A stretch of 30,078 nt of DNA from Caecitellus pseudoparvulus (taxonomy: Eukaryota; Bigyra: Bicosoecida): NCBI GenBank assembly GCA_965644315.1, contig CBFFRQ010000115.1, forward strand, positions 1 through 30,078, given 5' to 3'. Under the pieces are notes generated by a model. That model made no database searches, had not been told where the DNA came from, and saw nothing but the letters and a program-made list of their open reading frames with translations. Position numbers and translations under genes: made by a program. Below are positions 1-9,207 of this stretch, piece by piece; position 1 is the stretch's first letter, and each line of letters begins with the position of its first letter.

Positions 1-1
1 G

Positions 2-23
2 AATATACTGGAAATGGGCAAAA
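2..23 (+). repeat. Left terminal inverted repeat of the transposon
   Basis: It begins aatatactgg and ends gggcaaaa, and matches the reverse complement of 4981-5002 at all 22 positions. The match stops abruptly inward (ttgg on the left, catt on the right) and outward (g on the left, c on the right), so 22 bp is the full repeat. Confidence 0.93.
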
Positions 24-658
24 TTGGTGCGGTGCCCAATGATCATGTGCGCGAATGAGGCACATTGCAGTGGTTCGTGCGAACCTCAGACGCCAGTCCA
101 GGGGCGCGCAGGGGGCCTCACAGAGCCAGTAGCCTCGCTGCGTTTCAAGTGTGTTGAGTGCTGGTCGCGGCGACCTGCACCATCGCTGAAATCCATCACG
201 GGCAAGTCCGCACCGTAAGACTTCGTTACTCAGCTTGGAGACGGCGATAAGGTCTCTTTACGGCTTTGCAACGCTCCATGGAGATAAGGCCTCAACAGGA
301 GACGAAATTTCCAAAAATTTGTGCTGCATACAATCCTAATAGATTTACGGAGGTGTGCCTGTCCAAAGCGTGCCCGTAGGTTGTCTCTCTCCCGCCAGAG
401 AGCGCTGCACAGTGAGGGTGTGGTGTTTCGCTTTGCTTCACCACGCCAATCCACGAGGCCTGCGATATCTCTGCATAGGGCTGCACTCTACCGGCTCTGA
501 ACAGTTGAGAGGTCCGTTACATGAAGGTAGTCTGATGAAACGTTGAATTGTTCTGCAAGTCTCTCATACCACGCGTCTAGCCTCGGGCTCCTGACTGGCC
601 TGTGTGTCGATGAAACTCCCTTCACCCAGCCGGAGAGCCGGTGGCCCTGCTCCAGCCC
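24..658. other. Non-coding subterminal region of the transposon
   Basis: This stretch lies between the left TIR and the stop of the transposase gene. Only short open frames with no recognisable protein character occur here. It probably holds the 3' UTR of the minus-strand transposase and subterminal sequence. I saw no tandem repeats or further TIR copies. Confidence 0.6.
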
Positions 659-2359
659 TCAGCGGCGCACACGCTTGGCACTCGGCGAACTGAGACCATG
701 GTGCCTAACTCGCTTCTCCCGCTGGACAAACTGCTCTTCTTCTCGCTGCACCTTGCTGGCCACTCGCTCGACCTGGCCGACAGTGGCGTGAGCAGCTGAG
801 GCGATGCGGGACGCTGCTGTGTTGGGGCTGTACTTGGCAGTCTTGGCCTCTTGCGTCTCCCTCTCCTCCCTGAGCAGTCGGCGAATGTCTTCTTCAACCT
901 CTGGCGTGACGGATGAGGTGGCTTTGTGGTACAGGGGCAGGCCAAAGGCCTTTGCTTCCTCGAATGTGGTCGGGACAGGCACATCCGGGCAGCTCTGCAA
1001 GGCTGCTGTCAGGGTACCTCGAGCAAAGCCACCCACATCACCAGTCAGTACAGAGCAAAACTCTAGAGTGGCAGCAACATCTTGAGACTTGCTGCGGGTC
1101 TCTTCCTGGCGGCAGTCATCGCTCGCGAACGTGGACAGCAGCTTGGCAGCAGTGGCCTGGTTCTTCTCCAGCCAGTACAGCGTGAGGTTCATCTCGGCAA
1201 CATCCAGGCGAGTGGATGTGCCTGCTGATACCATGTGCCGCATGCCTGAGTGCAGGCTCTCATTGCCCCCGGTGGTGGTGGCGCCGTGCACCGCGTCACG
1301 CCCATCCAGCAAGCCTTGAAGCCCCACATCGTTCTGCAATGACGCCTTGACCCGAGCACGAACGGCGGGGAAGGAGGACTTGGGATCCAGGATGCCGCGT
1401 GTGATGCGGCCTTGCACGGCGGTGCCTGCGCCACCTCGCGATTGAGGCGCCCACACCTGGCGAAACAGGTTTGCAGTGCGCTCCAGTGCCGCCGAGGCCT
1501 GTTTGTGAGTGCAGGGTCCAATGTGGAGGGGAAGGATGGGCACCCCGCCTGGGTGCAGCCCAGCCTGAGTTGGTGTGAAGTGATCTCCTTGGCACCGACG
1601 CTGCAGCATGCCTGCTGAAGTGGCACAGGCAGCAGCAAGTGCGAGGGGGACGTGCTTGCGAAGCCTTGCAGCAGCCCCAACTGCACGCCCTGGCCCATAC
1701 AGGGCCCACCCATAGGCTGTGAGGAATTCTTGGACTTGTGTCTTTTGGGAGTCAGAAAGGGACTTGCGTCGCAAGATGCGGCAGGCGCAGTCGATGAAGG
1801 CCTGGATGTCGGCAGGCTCAGCAGAGCTCAAGGCGGCTCGTTGCCGAGCAATGGTATCCTCTGGAAGGAGCAGTTTGGGGGACACCACGCCCAGTGCAGG
1901 TGTTCGGATCCACTCCACTGTGTCGAACCACAGCTTGATGAAGAGTGGGCCATCTTGGTGCATGGCTCGCTTGGGAATGGCCTTGGCGACGCGACTGGCA
2001 AAGTGCCACGGATCCACCGCGAACCGCACCACGCCTTTCGGCAGCAGTGGAAAGTGCACGTCAATGATTGCCTGCAGGGCGTGCTGGTGGGTTCTGAGGT
2101 TGTCCACTGTGATGACGCTGGGGTGGGACGCCGCCGGGCCGCGCTCCCGCAAGTGCCCCTTCAGCCTGTGCAGCACTAAGCCCAGGACCCAGGCCAAGTT
2201 TGCCGCGCTCTCGTAGCCCGTGAACATTGGAGGTTGTAGGATGAAGCCGTACCGGCCCACAACCGTGGCTATGCAGGGAGCTATTCGCCACCGAGTCCTC
2301 CCTGTGGCCCGGATGGCCCGGCTTCCGCCGCCCACACAGGCTTCCTCCCCTGAATCCTC

Positions 2360-2391
<32 letters not shown>

Positions 2392-2761
2392 CACTGTCTT
2401 CTTCTCCATCCAGCTCATCTTCAGGCTCTTCCTCGCCCAGCTCGTGCTGTGGGCTCGCTGGCGCAGCTCTGGCCCTGCGCAGTGGCTGTGGGCCCGCGAC
2501 GTGCACACGGGCCGAAGATGCAAAGGTCCAGTCCACGCTGATGGTGTCAGCGAAGCGTGCGAGGGCCTGCAGGTACCCCTCCACATGCGGCTTGACAGCG
2601 GCATGGTAGATGTGCAGGATGGCATCCCGCAGAGCCTTCACACTTGTGCTGGATCGCACGTTGCCCACAATATGCTTTCTGGCTCGGCGCACGGCTTGGG
2701 CCAGCGCATGTTGCACCTCAGGGCATTCACCGAGAGAGGCGTGCTTCTTGAACAGCTTCTC
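659..2761 (-). pseudogene. DDE-type transposase, C-terminal catalytic half (after the in-frame stop)
   Basis: This is the catalytic part of the transposon's gene. The frame is open from just after a TAA at 2762-2764, but the first usable start-like codon near its beginning is a GTG (2716), not ATG, so it is a continuation of the upstream half and not a separate gene. Counting from that GTG, candidate catalytic residues are Asp62 (ISVDWTF), Asp205 (VITVDN) and Glu486 (GGNESLH), with a conserved DPWHF motif at 235-239. The spacing D...D...DPWHF...NESLH is that of a DDE/RNase H-fold transposase. An acidic insert at about 95-125 (Glu-rich, then a run of Asp-Ser) interrupts the catalytic domain and is encoded in part by a TCGCTG repeat. 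The C-terminus is rich in Lys, Arg and Glu and ends in a basic stretch that could be a nuclear signal. The family within DDE transposases is uncertain; the catalytic assignment is by motif only. Confidence 0.8.
2361..2390 (+). repeat. Hexanucleotide microsatellite (TCGCTG)x5 inside the transposase gene
   Basis: Five uninterrupted TCGCTG units occur here. Read on the minus strand they encode alternating Ser-Asp in the acidic insert of the catalytic half. The repeat keeps the reading frame whatever its copy number, so length changes would alter only the acidic tract. Confidence 0.9.
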
Positions 2762-4857
2762 TTACCAGGAGTCTACTTTGTCCTCGAAGGGCCGCATGAG
2801 GTCTCGCCAGAAGGCTTTCTGCACCTTGACCATGCCTTCCCGACGGTGCGCGACGTAGTTCTCCCACAGACTCGTAGCAGCAGCCTCGTCCATCAGAATG
2901 GTGCCAGCGATCGCGCATGGTATGGAAAGGACCAGCCTGCGGCCCTCCATGCCAGGTGGGGGCGATCCATCTGGGAGTACGTCCGGGTACAGCTGGTGCT
3001 TGACCCGCCAAAAGGATCGCGACCCGACTGTGACAGCAAATCGATGGCTTCTGCAGAGCAGAGTCGCCTTTGATACAGGCTGCACTCCCTTGAATCCGGT
3101 GAACAGACACTGCTTCGCGCTGTGGGAGCCATTGGTCGTCCACTTGCACGTGCCGTGGCAGCTGCCTGCCTTGGGACAGGTGCCCCATGGCAGCTGCTGT
3201 CGCACATCAGTCCAGCCTGTGCTACTCACGGATAAAACTGTGAGTTCGGTGCGCATGGAGGGGTGCGCCATGCTTCCCTTCAGGTCCGCTTCCATTTGGT
3301 CCAGGTCCGCTTGGACCTCTGCGGGGATGGGCCGGTCACCCACCTGGGCTGGCCTGCCAGCTTGTGCGGCCACCGCGACTTCGAAGCGCAACCGTGCTGC
3401 GGTTGCAGCTGCTTGGTATGCTTCACTGGCTGGCAGGCTGTGGCCGTCTGGGCTCCACGGCACAGTCTTGCTGGGGCATGGGCCAGGAGGGCGAGGGAGG
3501 AAGGGTAACTGCTCGCCATAGGCTGGGTGGGTTGCAGCGAGGCCCACTGGCTGGACGTCCAGGGTGACGGGCTGCTTGCGGGTGGGGATGTAGTGCTCGT
3601 ACAGTGAGCCTGCCAGGGCAGCGTTCGCAGCAGGCTGCACAGCCCAGGAGTCCCTTGTGACGGCGTGTGTTGTGCCTGCCAGGGTGCCTGCCTTGCCCTC
3701 CATGTCCTCACATGGCTCGATGTACCTGTACAGCATGTTGCCTTGCTTCTCAGCGGCATCCTTCCTCAGTGCGGCGTCGACGGAGCCTTCCCCATCTCGC
3801 AGCGCTGACGCGACGCCCAGCTCAGCAGGGTTGTCAGGGAAGGACATCAGCACCCCTTCTCCATGCTGGGGCGGCAGTCTAGCCCGGCTTATCGCTGCAC
3901 GGGTGGCCATGACGGTCGCCCCAGGCAGTCCCAGAGTCACAGGCTGCGCAGGAGACGCCATGAGCATGCCCAGCACTGAACCCACTGAGCCAGCCAGGGC
4001 AGCCGCGCTGGGAGGCACGATCAAGTCAGAGGGAGCCTCAGGGAGGCACTCAGGAGCTACGTCGTCTTTGGTGCACTGCTGGACAAACTCGTCGCCGACA
4101 GGCGCGGCGTCCAGCAGCAGCCGGCTGGCCGCAGCTGCACCGGCCCGCACCATGGCTCGGGCGCTGGCGATGGCTTGAGTGAACCAAGTGGTGCCCTGGC
4201 CGCCTGGAAGGCCTCGGCGGAAGAACTCTTCAGCCATGTCTGCGATGGCCCGTGGATACAGCATCCACTCGGAGCTGGGGCTGGGGGGGTCCATGGCTGG
4301 GCTTGCAGCGCCTCCAGAGCTAGAGCCAGTGCCTGTGTGGAGGCAGCACCATTGCCGTGACGCTGTGGCGCGGCAAGCAAGGCGCTTTAGCACGCACATG
4401 GATCGGCAACCACAACGTCTGCCGAAGGTTTAGGCATTTCAACCACTACATGGTGCGGGGCACCCGATTCTGCGCCGCAGGGAGGCTCGGCGTGCTGGCT
4501 GCGCAGCTGGGCGAAACGCCTGTTTGAGGCACCACCACGCCACGCACCTGCCGCCAGCTTCATGGCCCGCGCATGCCCACATCGGTGGTTGGAGAAGTTA
4601 CTGGGATTCTTCCCTCGCCAGTGACACCCTGTTCGCAAACAGTGGTAGTGTGTCCTGGTCACGAGGTCAGCTCCAGAGGAGCGACCCTGCGAGGCACACA
4701 ACCCCTCAGCCTGCTCTTGCCTCCAGCGCGCACAGTGCACGCAGTGACGGGCGTCAGACGAAGAAACTTTAATCAGGAACGGCCCTTGTTGCAAGTTCAG
4801 AGGCGGAGACGGCGCTGGAAGGGCCGTGGGCGACGCCGCGAAAATGGGCTGGTCCAT
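2762..4857 (-). pseudogene. Transposase N-terminal half: zinc-finger region and Cys-rich domain, ends at premature TAA
   Basis: This is the N-terminal portion of the same transposase, in the same frame as the catalytic half and separated from it only by TAA at 2762-2764. Starting at the ATG at 4857, the first about 100 residues contain Cys/His clusters (CVHC; then HYHC-LRTGC with a downstream NHRC and H) typical of a small zinc-binding DNA-recognition module. The frame then changes near 4340-4548; a 215-nt intron (4333-4547) joins the two frames in phase. Later, about 150 to 100 residues before the stop, a second Cys/His-rich stretch (TCPKAGSCHGTCKW, then LLCRSH) precedes a region rich in Trp and basic residues, a layout seen before the first catalytic Asp in several eukaryotic DDE families. 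With the intron removed and the stop ignored the whole gene is 1328 codons. Confidence 0.7.
4333..4547 (-). other. Candidate intron in the transposase gene
   Basis: On the minus strand a good donor (gcag|gtgcgt) lies at 4548/4547, and an acceptor with a pyrimidine-rich lead (gcctccacacag|gc) ends at 4333. Removing the 215 nt joins the zinc-finger frame to the long downstream frame in phase 1, giving a Gly codon at the junction. Without it the first frame stops at 4387. A simple frameshift is the alternative. Confidence 0.5.
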
Positions 4858-4902
4858 GCCAAAAACAGCGCCTGTGGGGCTGGTGGCAGCCCAAACAATA
4901 AA

Positions 4903-7900
4903 TCAAAGCCTGCAAATATCCTCCATGGGATGCCAAAATTGCGCCCTGTCAGCGAAAATACTGGAGGTGGTGCGAGAATGTTTTGCCCATTTCCAGTATA
5001 TTGCCATGCCAGCGGTTGCCGCAGCAGTGGCCGCAGAGGCGGCTGCGCCGGGCGATGAGGTGTCCACCCCAGCCCGCTGCAGCTGCTCCACGAGGCCGGT
5101 GATGGTGTTGATGATGGTCTCCAGGCGGTCCTTGTTGAAGCCGCCGAACTGCAGGGCCAGCTTGCGCACGCCGGAGATGTCTCTGCGCGACAAGGACAGG
5201 ATGGCGTCCACGATGGCCAGGGCGCCGTGCTGCTCCACCGGCACCACGCTCTCCAGCAGCTGCATGATGTGCTCCTGCCGCTTCCCCAGCTCCTCCGCCA
5301 CCGCCTTGCTCACTGCCAGCGCCTTCTTGGCAGAGCTGCCGCTGGTGGAGCCCGCTGCAGACACGGCCGCCGCAGCCGCTGCGCCACTCTGCCCTGCCGT
5401 TTGTGCTCGGGACGCGACAGAGGCAGCTGAGCCAATGACGGACTCAGCCTGTGACGCAGCGGCATTGGAGACGTCTTCCAGGGCGCGCAGACGGGCCTGC
5501 ATGAGCGCGATGAAGTGCTGGATGACGCCGAGGGCAGCCACAAGCTTGGGCTCGTTCTGCACCAGCGCCTGCACGAAGACGGGGATGGTGGTGAGGAGTT
5601 CACCAGGGTTGCCGCACAGGAGGATGCCGCCCAGCGTGACGGCCAGGAACTTGGGGTCACGCAGGCGCTTGGCGAAGATCTCGTCGCCACTGCCCTGCGA
5701 CAGAAGTCTGTCACCATGCCCAGGGATGGGAGGGCGCCCTGTGCCTGGGAAATGCCGCCTGAAATAGCCCCTGCCGCGCTGCCCACAGCTCCCAGAGCAG
5801 AGTCCCGTGCACCCATGATGTCCGCACTGAGCAGGGAGGACAAGTTGGCGCCGCCCACCATGCTGCTGGCGGCGTCCTGCGCCCGGCCCGCTGCTGCGCT
5901 GGCAGACGCACTCAGTGCAGCCAGAGGCGCTGACACAGACGTCGCAATGCCATGTGAGACTTGTGACGCCGCGAACTTGGCCACCGCCATGGAGGCCTGT
6001 GCAGCCTGCGACACCTGCCCCTTGCGGGACCGGGCCGCCTTGCCTGACGTGTCGCGCTGCAGGACTGCCTGCACCTTATCCACTGGCCCCAGCAGGCCCT
6101 TGGCAGACTCGATGGAGGACGGAGACACGCTCTGAAGCAGCTTCACCTCTTCGAAGCTGGTCAGTCCAGGGGGCAGCTCTTGGCCTCCTTGGGACACCTC
6201 CCTGACCCGCTGCACGATGGCCTCGGCGGCCGGCTTGGGCAGGCGTCGCAGCAGGACGCGGATGAGGGAGTTCCGGATGCTCTCGTTGTGCAGCAGAGTG
6301 AGCTGCACGGTGTTTTGTGTCAGCATGACGCGGGGAATACCAAGGATGCGGCAGAGGCCTGTCGCAACGTCGCCCTGCATGAGGGAGAAGAAGCCGATGA
6401 GGACGCGGTCCACCTCTGGCAGGACAAAGGCCGGGTTGGCGCCCCACACAGCCCTGGACAACAAGCGCACAGAAGCGCCCTTCACGCCAAAGTACTTCTC
6501 CATCGTGCGGTTGGACATGCCCCGCAGGGACTGCAGCGGGTGCAAGCCCACCCCCACACTCCAACGCTGAGCTGCCTGCAGCACAGGCAGCACTTGGTCC
6601 AGCAACCAAGGCCGGCGGGTGGTCTCTTCGTCCCCGCGGTCGCCGGAAGATGCCGCCACAGCTGCAAGGGCAGGCCCGGCAGCCCGTGCCACGGGGAGAA
6701 TCCGCAGCAATTCCTCAGCAGGCGGCAAACGCCCTGTCACGAACTTCAGGATGGTGCTGAGCACACGGGCCGTGGCACGCACAGGCTTGGCCTCGCCGCC
6801 GACGTCGTCGTCCTCCTCCCTGCAGAAGGGGATGTTGCTGAAGCGGGCAGACTCCACACGCGTCAGCAGCTTCAGAGCCCTGTCCAGGTCAATGCAGGCG
6901 CTGTCACGCGTCAAGTCCAGGCCTGCCTCGGCGGAAGCCCGCGCAAGGTCGTCACGGACAGCCAGAGACTTGACGGCTGCCGCGGCATCGTGGGAAGACA
7001 GTGTGCGCATCTCGTCTTCGTCGATCATCAGCTGCACCGTCGCGGAGCTGCTGCGAGCATCGCCCACCAGGCGGTGGAACTGGTTCGTGTGTTCCTCCTG
7101 CTTCTTGGCGAACTTGTCGCTCATCTCTGCCTCCACGAACTCGTCCAGGCGGTCTCGCTGCGAGTACAGGTCAGACACGAACGCCATCTGCATGCGCATG
7201 GCATCGTGCACAGGCAGGTTGGCGCCGTTCACTGCCTCCACCATGTCCAGGCGCAGCTCTTCAGCCACGGCCTGGGACGTGAGCAACTCCCCGATCGGGC
7301 GGTACCCTGCCATGGCCCGCGCATTCATGTGCTTCATCTGGGCGCGGTGCACGTGGAAGCGGCAGTGGAACTTGCCCCGCACGACGCTGACGGAAAAGGC
7401 GGGGTAGATGGGCATGCCTTGCAGGTCCAGGTTCTTGAAGGCGACCCTCATGGGCGCGTCGAAGTTGCCGTTCAGATCGAAGGTCATGATGCGCTTGTCG
7501 TAGTCCACGGCGCAGCTGATGATGTCGCCGTTCTCCCACTCACTGCCGAAGGAGCCGTCAGCCCCCCCATTCCACTTCTTCCGACGCTGGCCGTCCCAGG
7601 CCCACGAGTTGGGGTCGTCGCCCACGCCATTGTTGCGCTTGGTCGCGAAGGCGTTGTTCACCCAGCCCACCTGCAAGTACCGGTCTCGCCCAGAGAACAT
7701 CTGCAGCTCGTAGTAGTACTTGCCTGACGTCACAGCTGCGCCTGGGATGGCCACAGTGGGGAACGAGGACGCCTTGCTGGTGTTTAGGGAGAACCGCACA
7801 CGGCCACTGCTGTCCCCCATGAACAGCCCATCGATGCCCAGGATCTGGTACTTCCGCCTGCTAGACACCATGGGCAGGGGGCGCGTTGGCCCGCCAGCGT

Positions 7901-8963
7901 TGAACTCGGGCGCATACTTGCTCTGCAGCACCTTGCGGCTCTCGCTACCCGCATACCGCAGCGCGTCATCGCTGTCGTCCATGACTGCAAAGTCAAAGTA
8001 ATCCTCCGCCTCTGCCACCTGGTCGCCGCCCTTGGGCGACATGGCCGAGCCACGTCGGGGGTGTCCCTTGGAATCTGGCGAGCCGAAGCCCTTCTTCTTG
8101 CTCTGCCCCGTCAGCAGGCGCATGGTGTTCATCTTCAGCATGGCGTCCTCCTTGTGTTCGTCCAGGTCCTCATCATCCTCACCAGGGTTGCCACTGGAGG
8201 AAAGGCGGCCGGGGAAGCCACCCTGGGCGGGTTTGGCTTGCTCACTGCCAGGCTTCTGCTTCTCTTCCGCTTCAAATCCGCCTGGGCTGTCTGCCCGACC
8301 CGACGCAGGGGTGGGCAAAAGAGGCGGCGCCTTGGACTCGCCAGCGCCATCCTGCGGCACAGACGATGATGACTCGTGCAGGCCACTCACACCAGAGCCT
8401 GTCAGCGTCGCAGAATGCTCCGCGTGGGCCTCCACCGCCGAGGGCCGATGCCCGGCGCCCACTCCGCTCAAGTCCACCCTGGACACTTGCGTGGAGGGAT
8501 CCTCCACGTGGCTTGCTCCGGATAAGCAGATGAAGTTGCTGTCCACGTCCAGAGTCATCAGCTTGATCTTGCGATCGGCGCCAGTGGTGGTGAAGAGGAA
8601 GTCGATGGCAGCGGACTCCCTGTCCACCCGTAGAGTCGGCATGGAGGAGCTGATCCACGGCTCCATCTTGTGTCGGAAGTCCTTGCTCATGGGCACGATC
8701 TGCGTGATGCTGCCCTCGTGCTGGGGTGCCATCTCAGCCACCACCCTCCAGTCCATCCACAATGACTCCGTGACATGAGCAGAGCGAGGCGCGCCGTCCA
8801 CGGCCAGCAGCCGCCCATGTGACGTGCCCACCAGGATGACGTCATTGGGGGTGGGCATGCTGGGGCGCGGCTCATCCACCACGATAACCTTTTCCTCGTT
8901 GTGCCTCGAGCCAAAGCAAGCTGACCATGGCAGGTGCACGGGGTGTTGCGTGAAGCTTGGCAT
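4903..8963 (-). CDS. SPRY-domain protein, C-terminus replaced by transposon read-through
   Basis: This is a large intracellular protein of unknown role. The ATG at 8963 follows an in-frame TGA closely. Residues 1-120 have beta-propeller-like strands (VILVGTSHGRLLAVDG). Residues about 160-330 are Ser/Gly/Pro-rich and probably disordered. A SPRY domain at about 375-545 is clear from GKYYYELQM, YLQVGWV, WAWDGQRRKKW, GDIISCAVDYDKRIMTFDLNG and IYPAFSV. Helical regions follow (about 560-1060). The frame changes at about 5695-5830, probably through a short intron ending at 5695 (cttctgtcgcag), after which the frame reads GDEIFAKRLRDPKFLAV and continues to Ala-rich sequence. At 5002 it enters the transposon TIR and adds 32 transposon-encoded residues before TGA at 4903. 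SPRY domains usually bind protein partners, for example in ubiquitin ligases and ryanodine receptors, but no RING, HECT or B-box is visible. The gene is probably damaged at its 3' end. Confidence 0.83.
4981..5002 (-). repeat. Right terminal inverted repeat of the transposon
   Basis: This is an exact inverted copy of 2-23. On the minus strand it is also translated as part of the SPRY gene's frame (Ile-Tyr-Trp-Lys-Trp-Ala-Lys), directly after an Ala-rich host stretch. That places the element boundary inside the host codon GCA, whose third base is the first base of the element. Confidence 0.93.
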
Positions 8964-9207
8964 CGTTGGTCAAAAACGTAACACATACATGTACCCGAGC
9001 GGGCATAATCGCCAAGCACCATTGCGCTTAACACAACGCTTTTGCTGCACTAGGGAGCAGATTGGGGCTCCTGACAACACTCTGATCAGCAAGCCAAACG
9101 ATGGCATCTCATCTAACCCGCGCCAGGCCAGGCTAGCTTCACCTCGACGCACGATCCCGCTGCCCGGCCAGCACTTCACTTGCATTAACCAACATGCTGC
9201 CTTAACA
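8964..9207. other. Intergenic spacer between two minus-strand genes
   Basis: This short spacer lies downstream of the ATPase stop and upstream of the SPRY gene start, so it should hold the 3' end signals of the first and the promoter of the second. No convincing motif was seen. Upstream exons of the SPRY gene cannot be excluded, because its N-terminus starts abruptly in propeller-like sequence. Confidence 0.5.

Larger units (their letters stand above)
2..5002 (-). mobile_element. Complete DNA transposon with 22-bp terminal inverted repeats, inserted in a SPRY gene
   Basis: Positions 2-23 and the reverse complement of 4981-5002 are identical over 22 bp and bound a block of about 5.0 kb. Inside is one minus-strand gene (659-4857) with zinc-finger-like motifs and a DDE-type catalytic region, about 635 bp of non-coding DNA at its 3' side and about 120 bp at its 5' side. 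The right end falls inside an open coding frame of the SPRY gene, which shows that this is an insertion. Only one base of left flank is in the window, so the target-site duplication cannot be read; the right flank begins gccatgccag. The superfamily is not assigned: the catalytic motifs resemble Mutator-like and related eukaryotic DDE elements, but the TIR sequence is not one I recognise. The internal stop suggests this copy is non-autonomous now, or only recently dead. Confidence 0.9.

Noticed and set aside
2444-3073. 209-codon plus-strand frame within the transposon
   Set aside because: It spans the transposase TAA region on the other strand and has no recognisable features; the minus strand carries the conserved transposase text.
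1-5012. A 10-bp target-site duplication (gccatgccag) around the transposon
   Set aside because: Only one base of left flank (g) is available; it is compatible but not evidence.
6180-8778. Plus-strand frames of 515 and 248 codons opposite the SPRY gene
   Set aside because: They have His/Gln/Ser-rich composition with no domain, and lie entirely within the minus-strand SPRY coding region.
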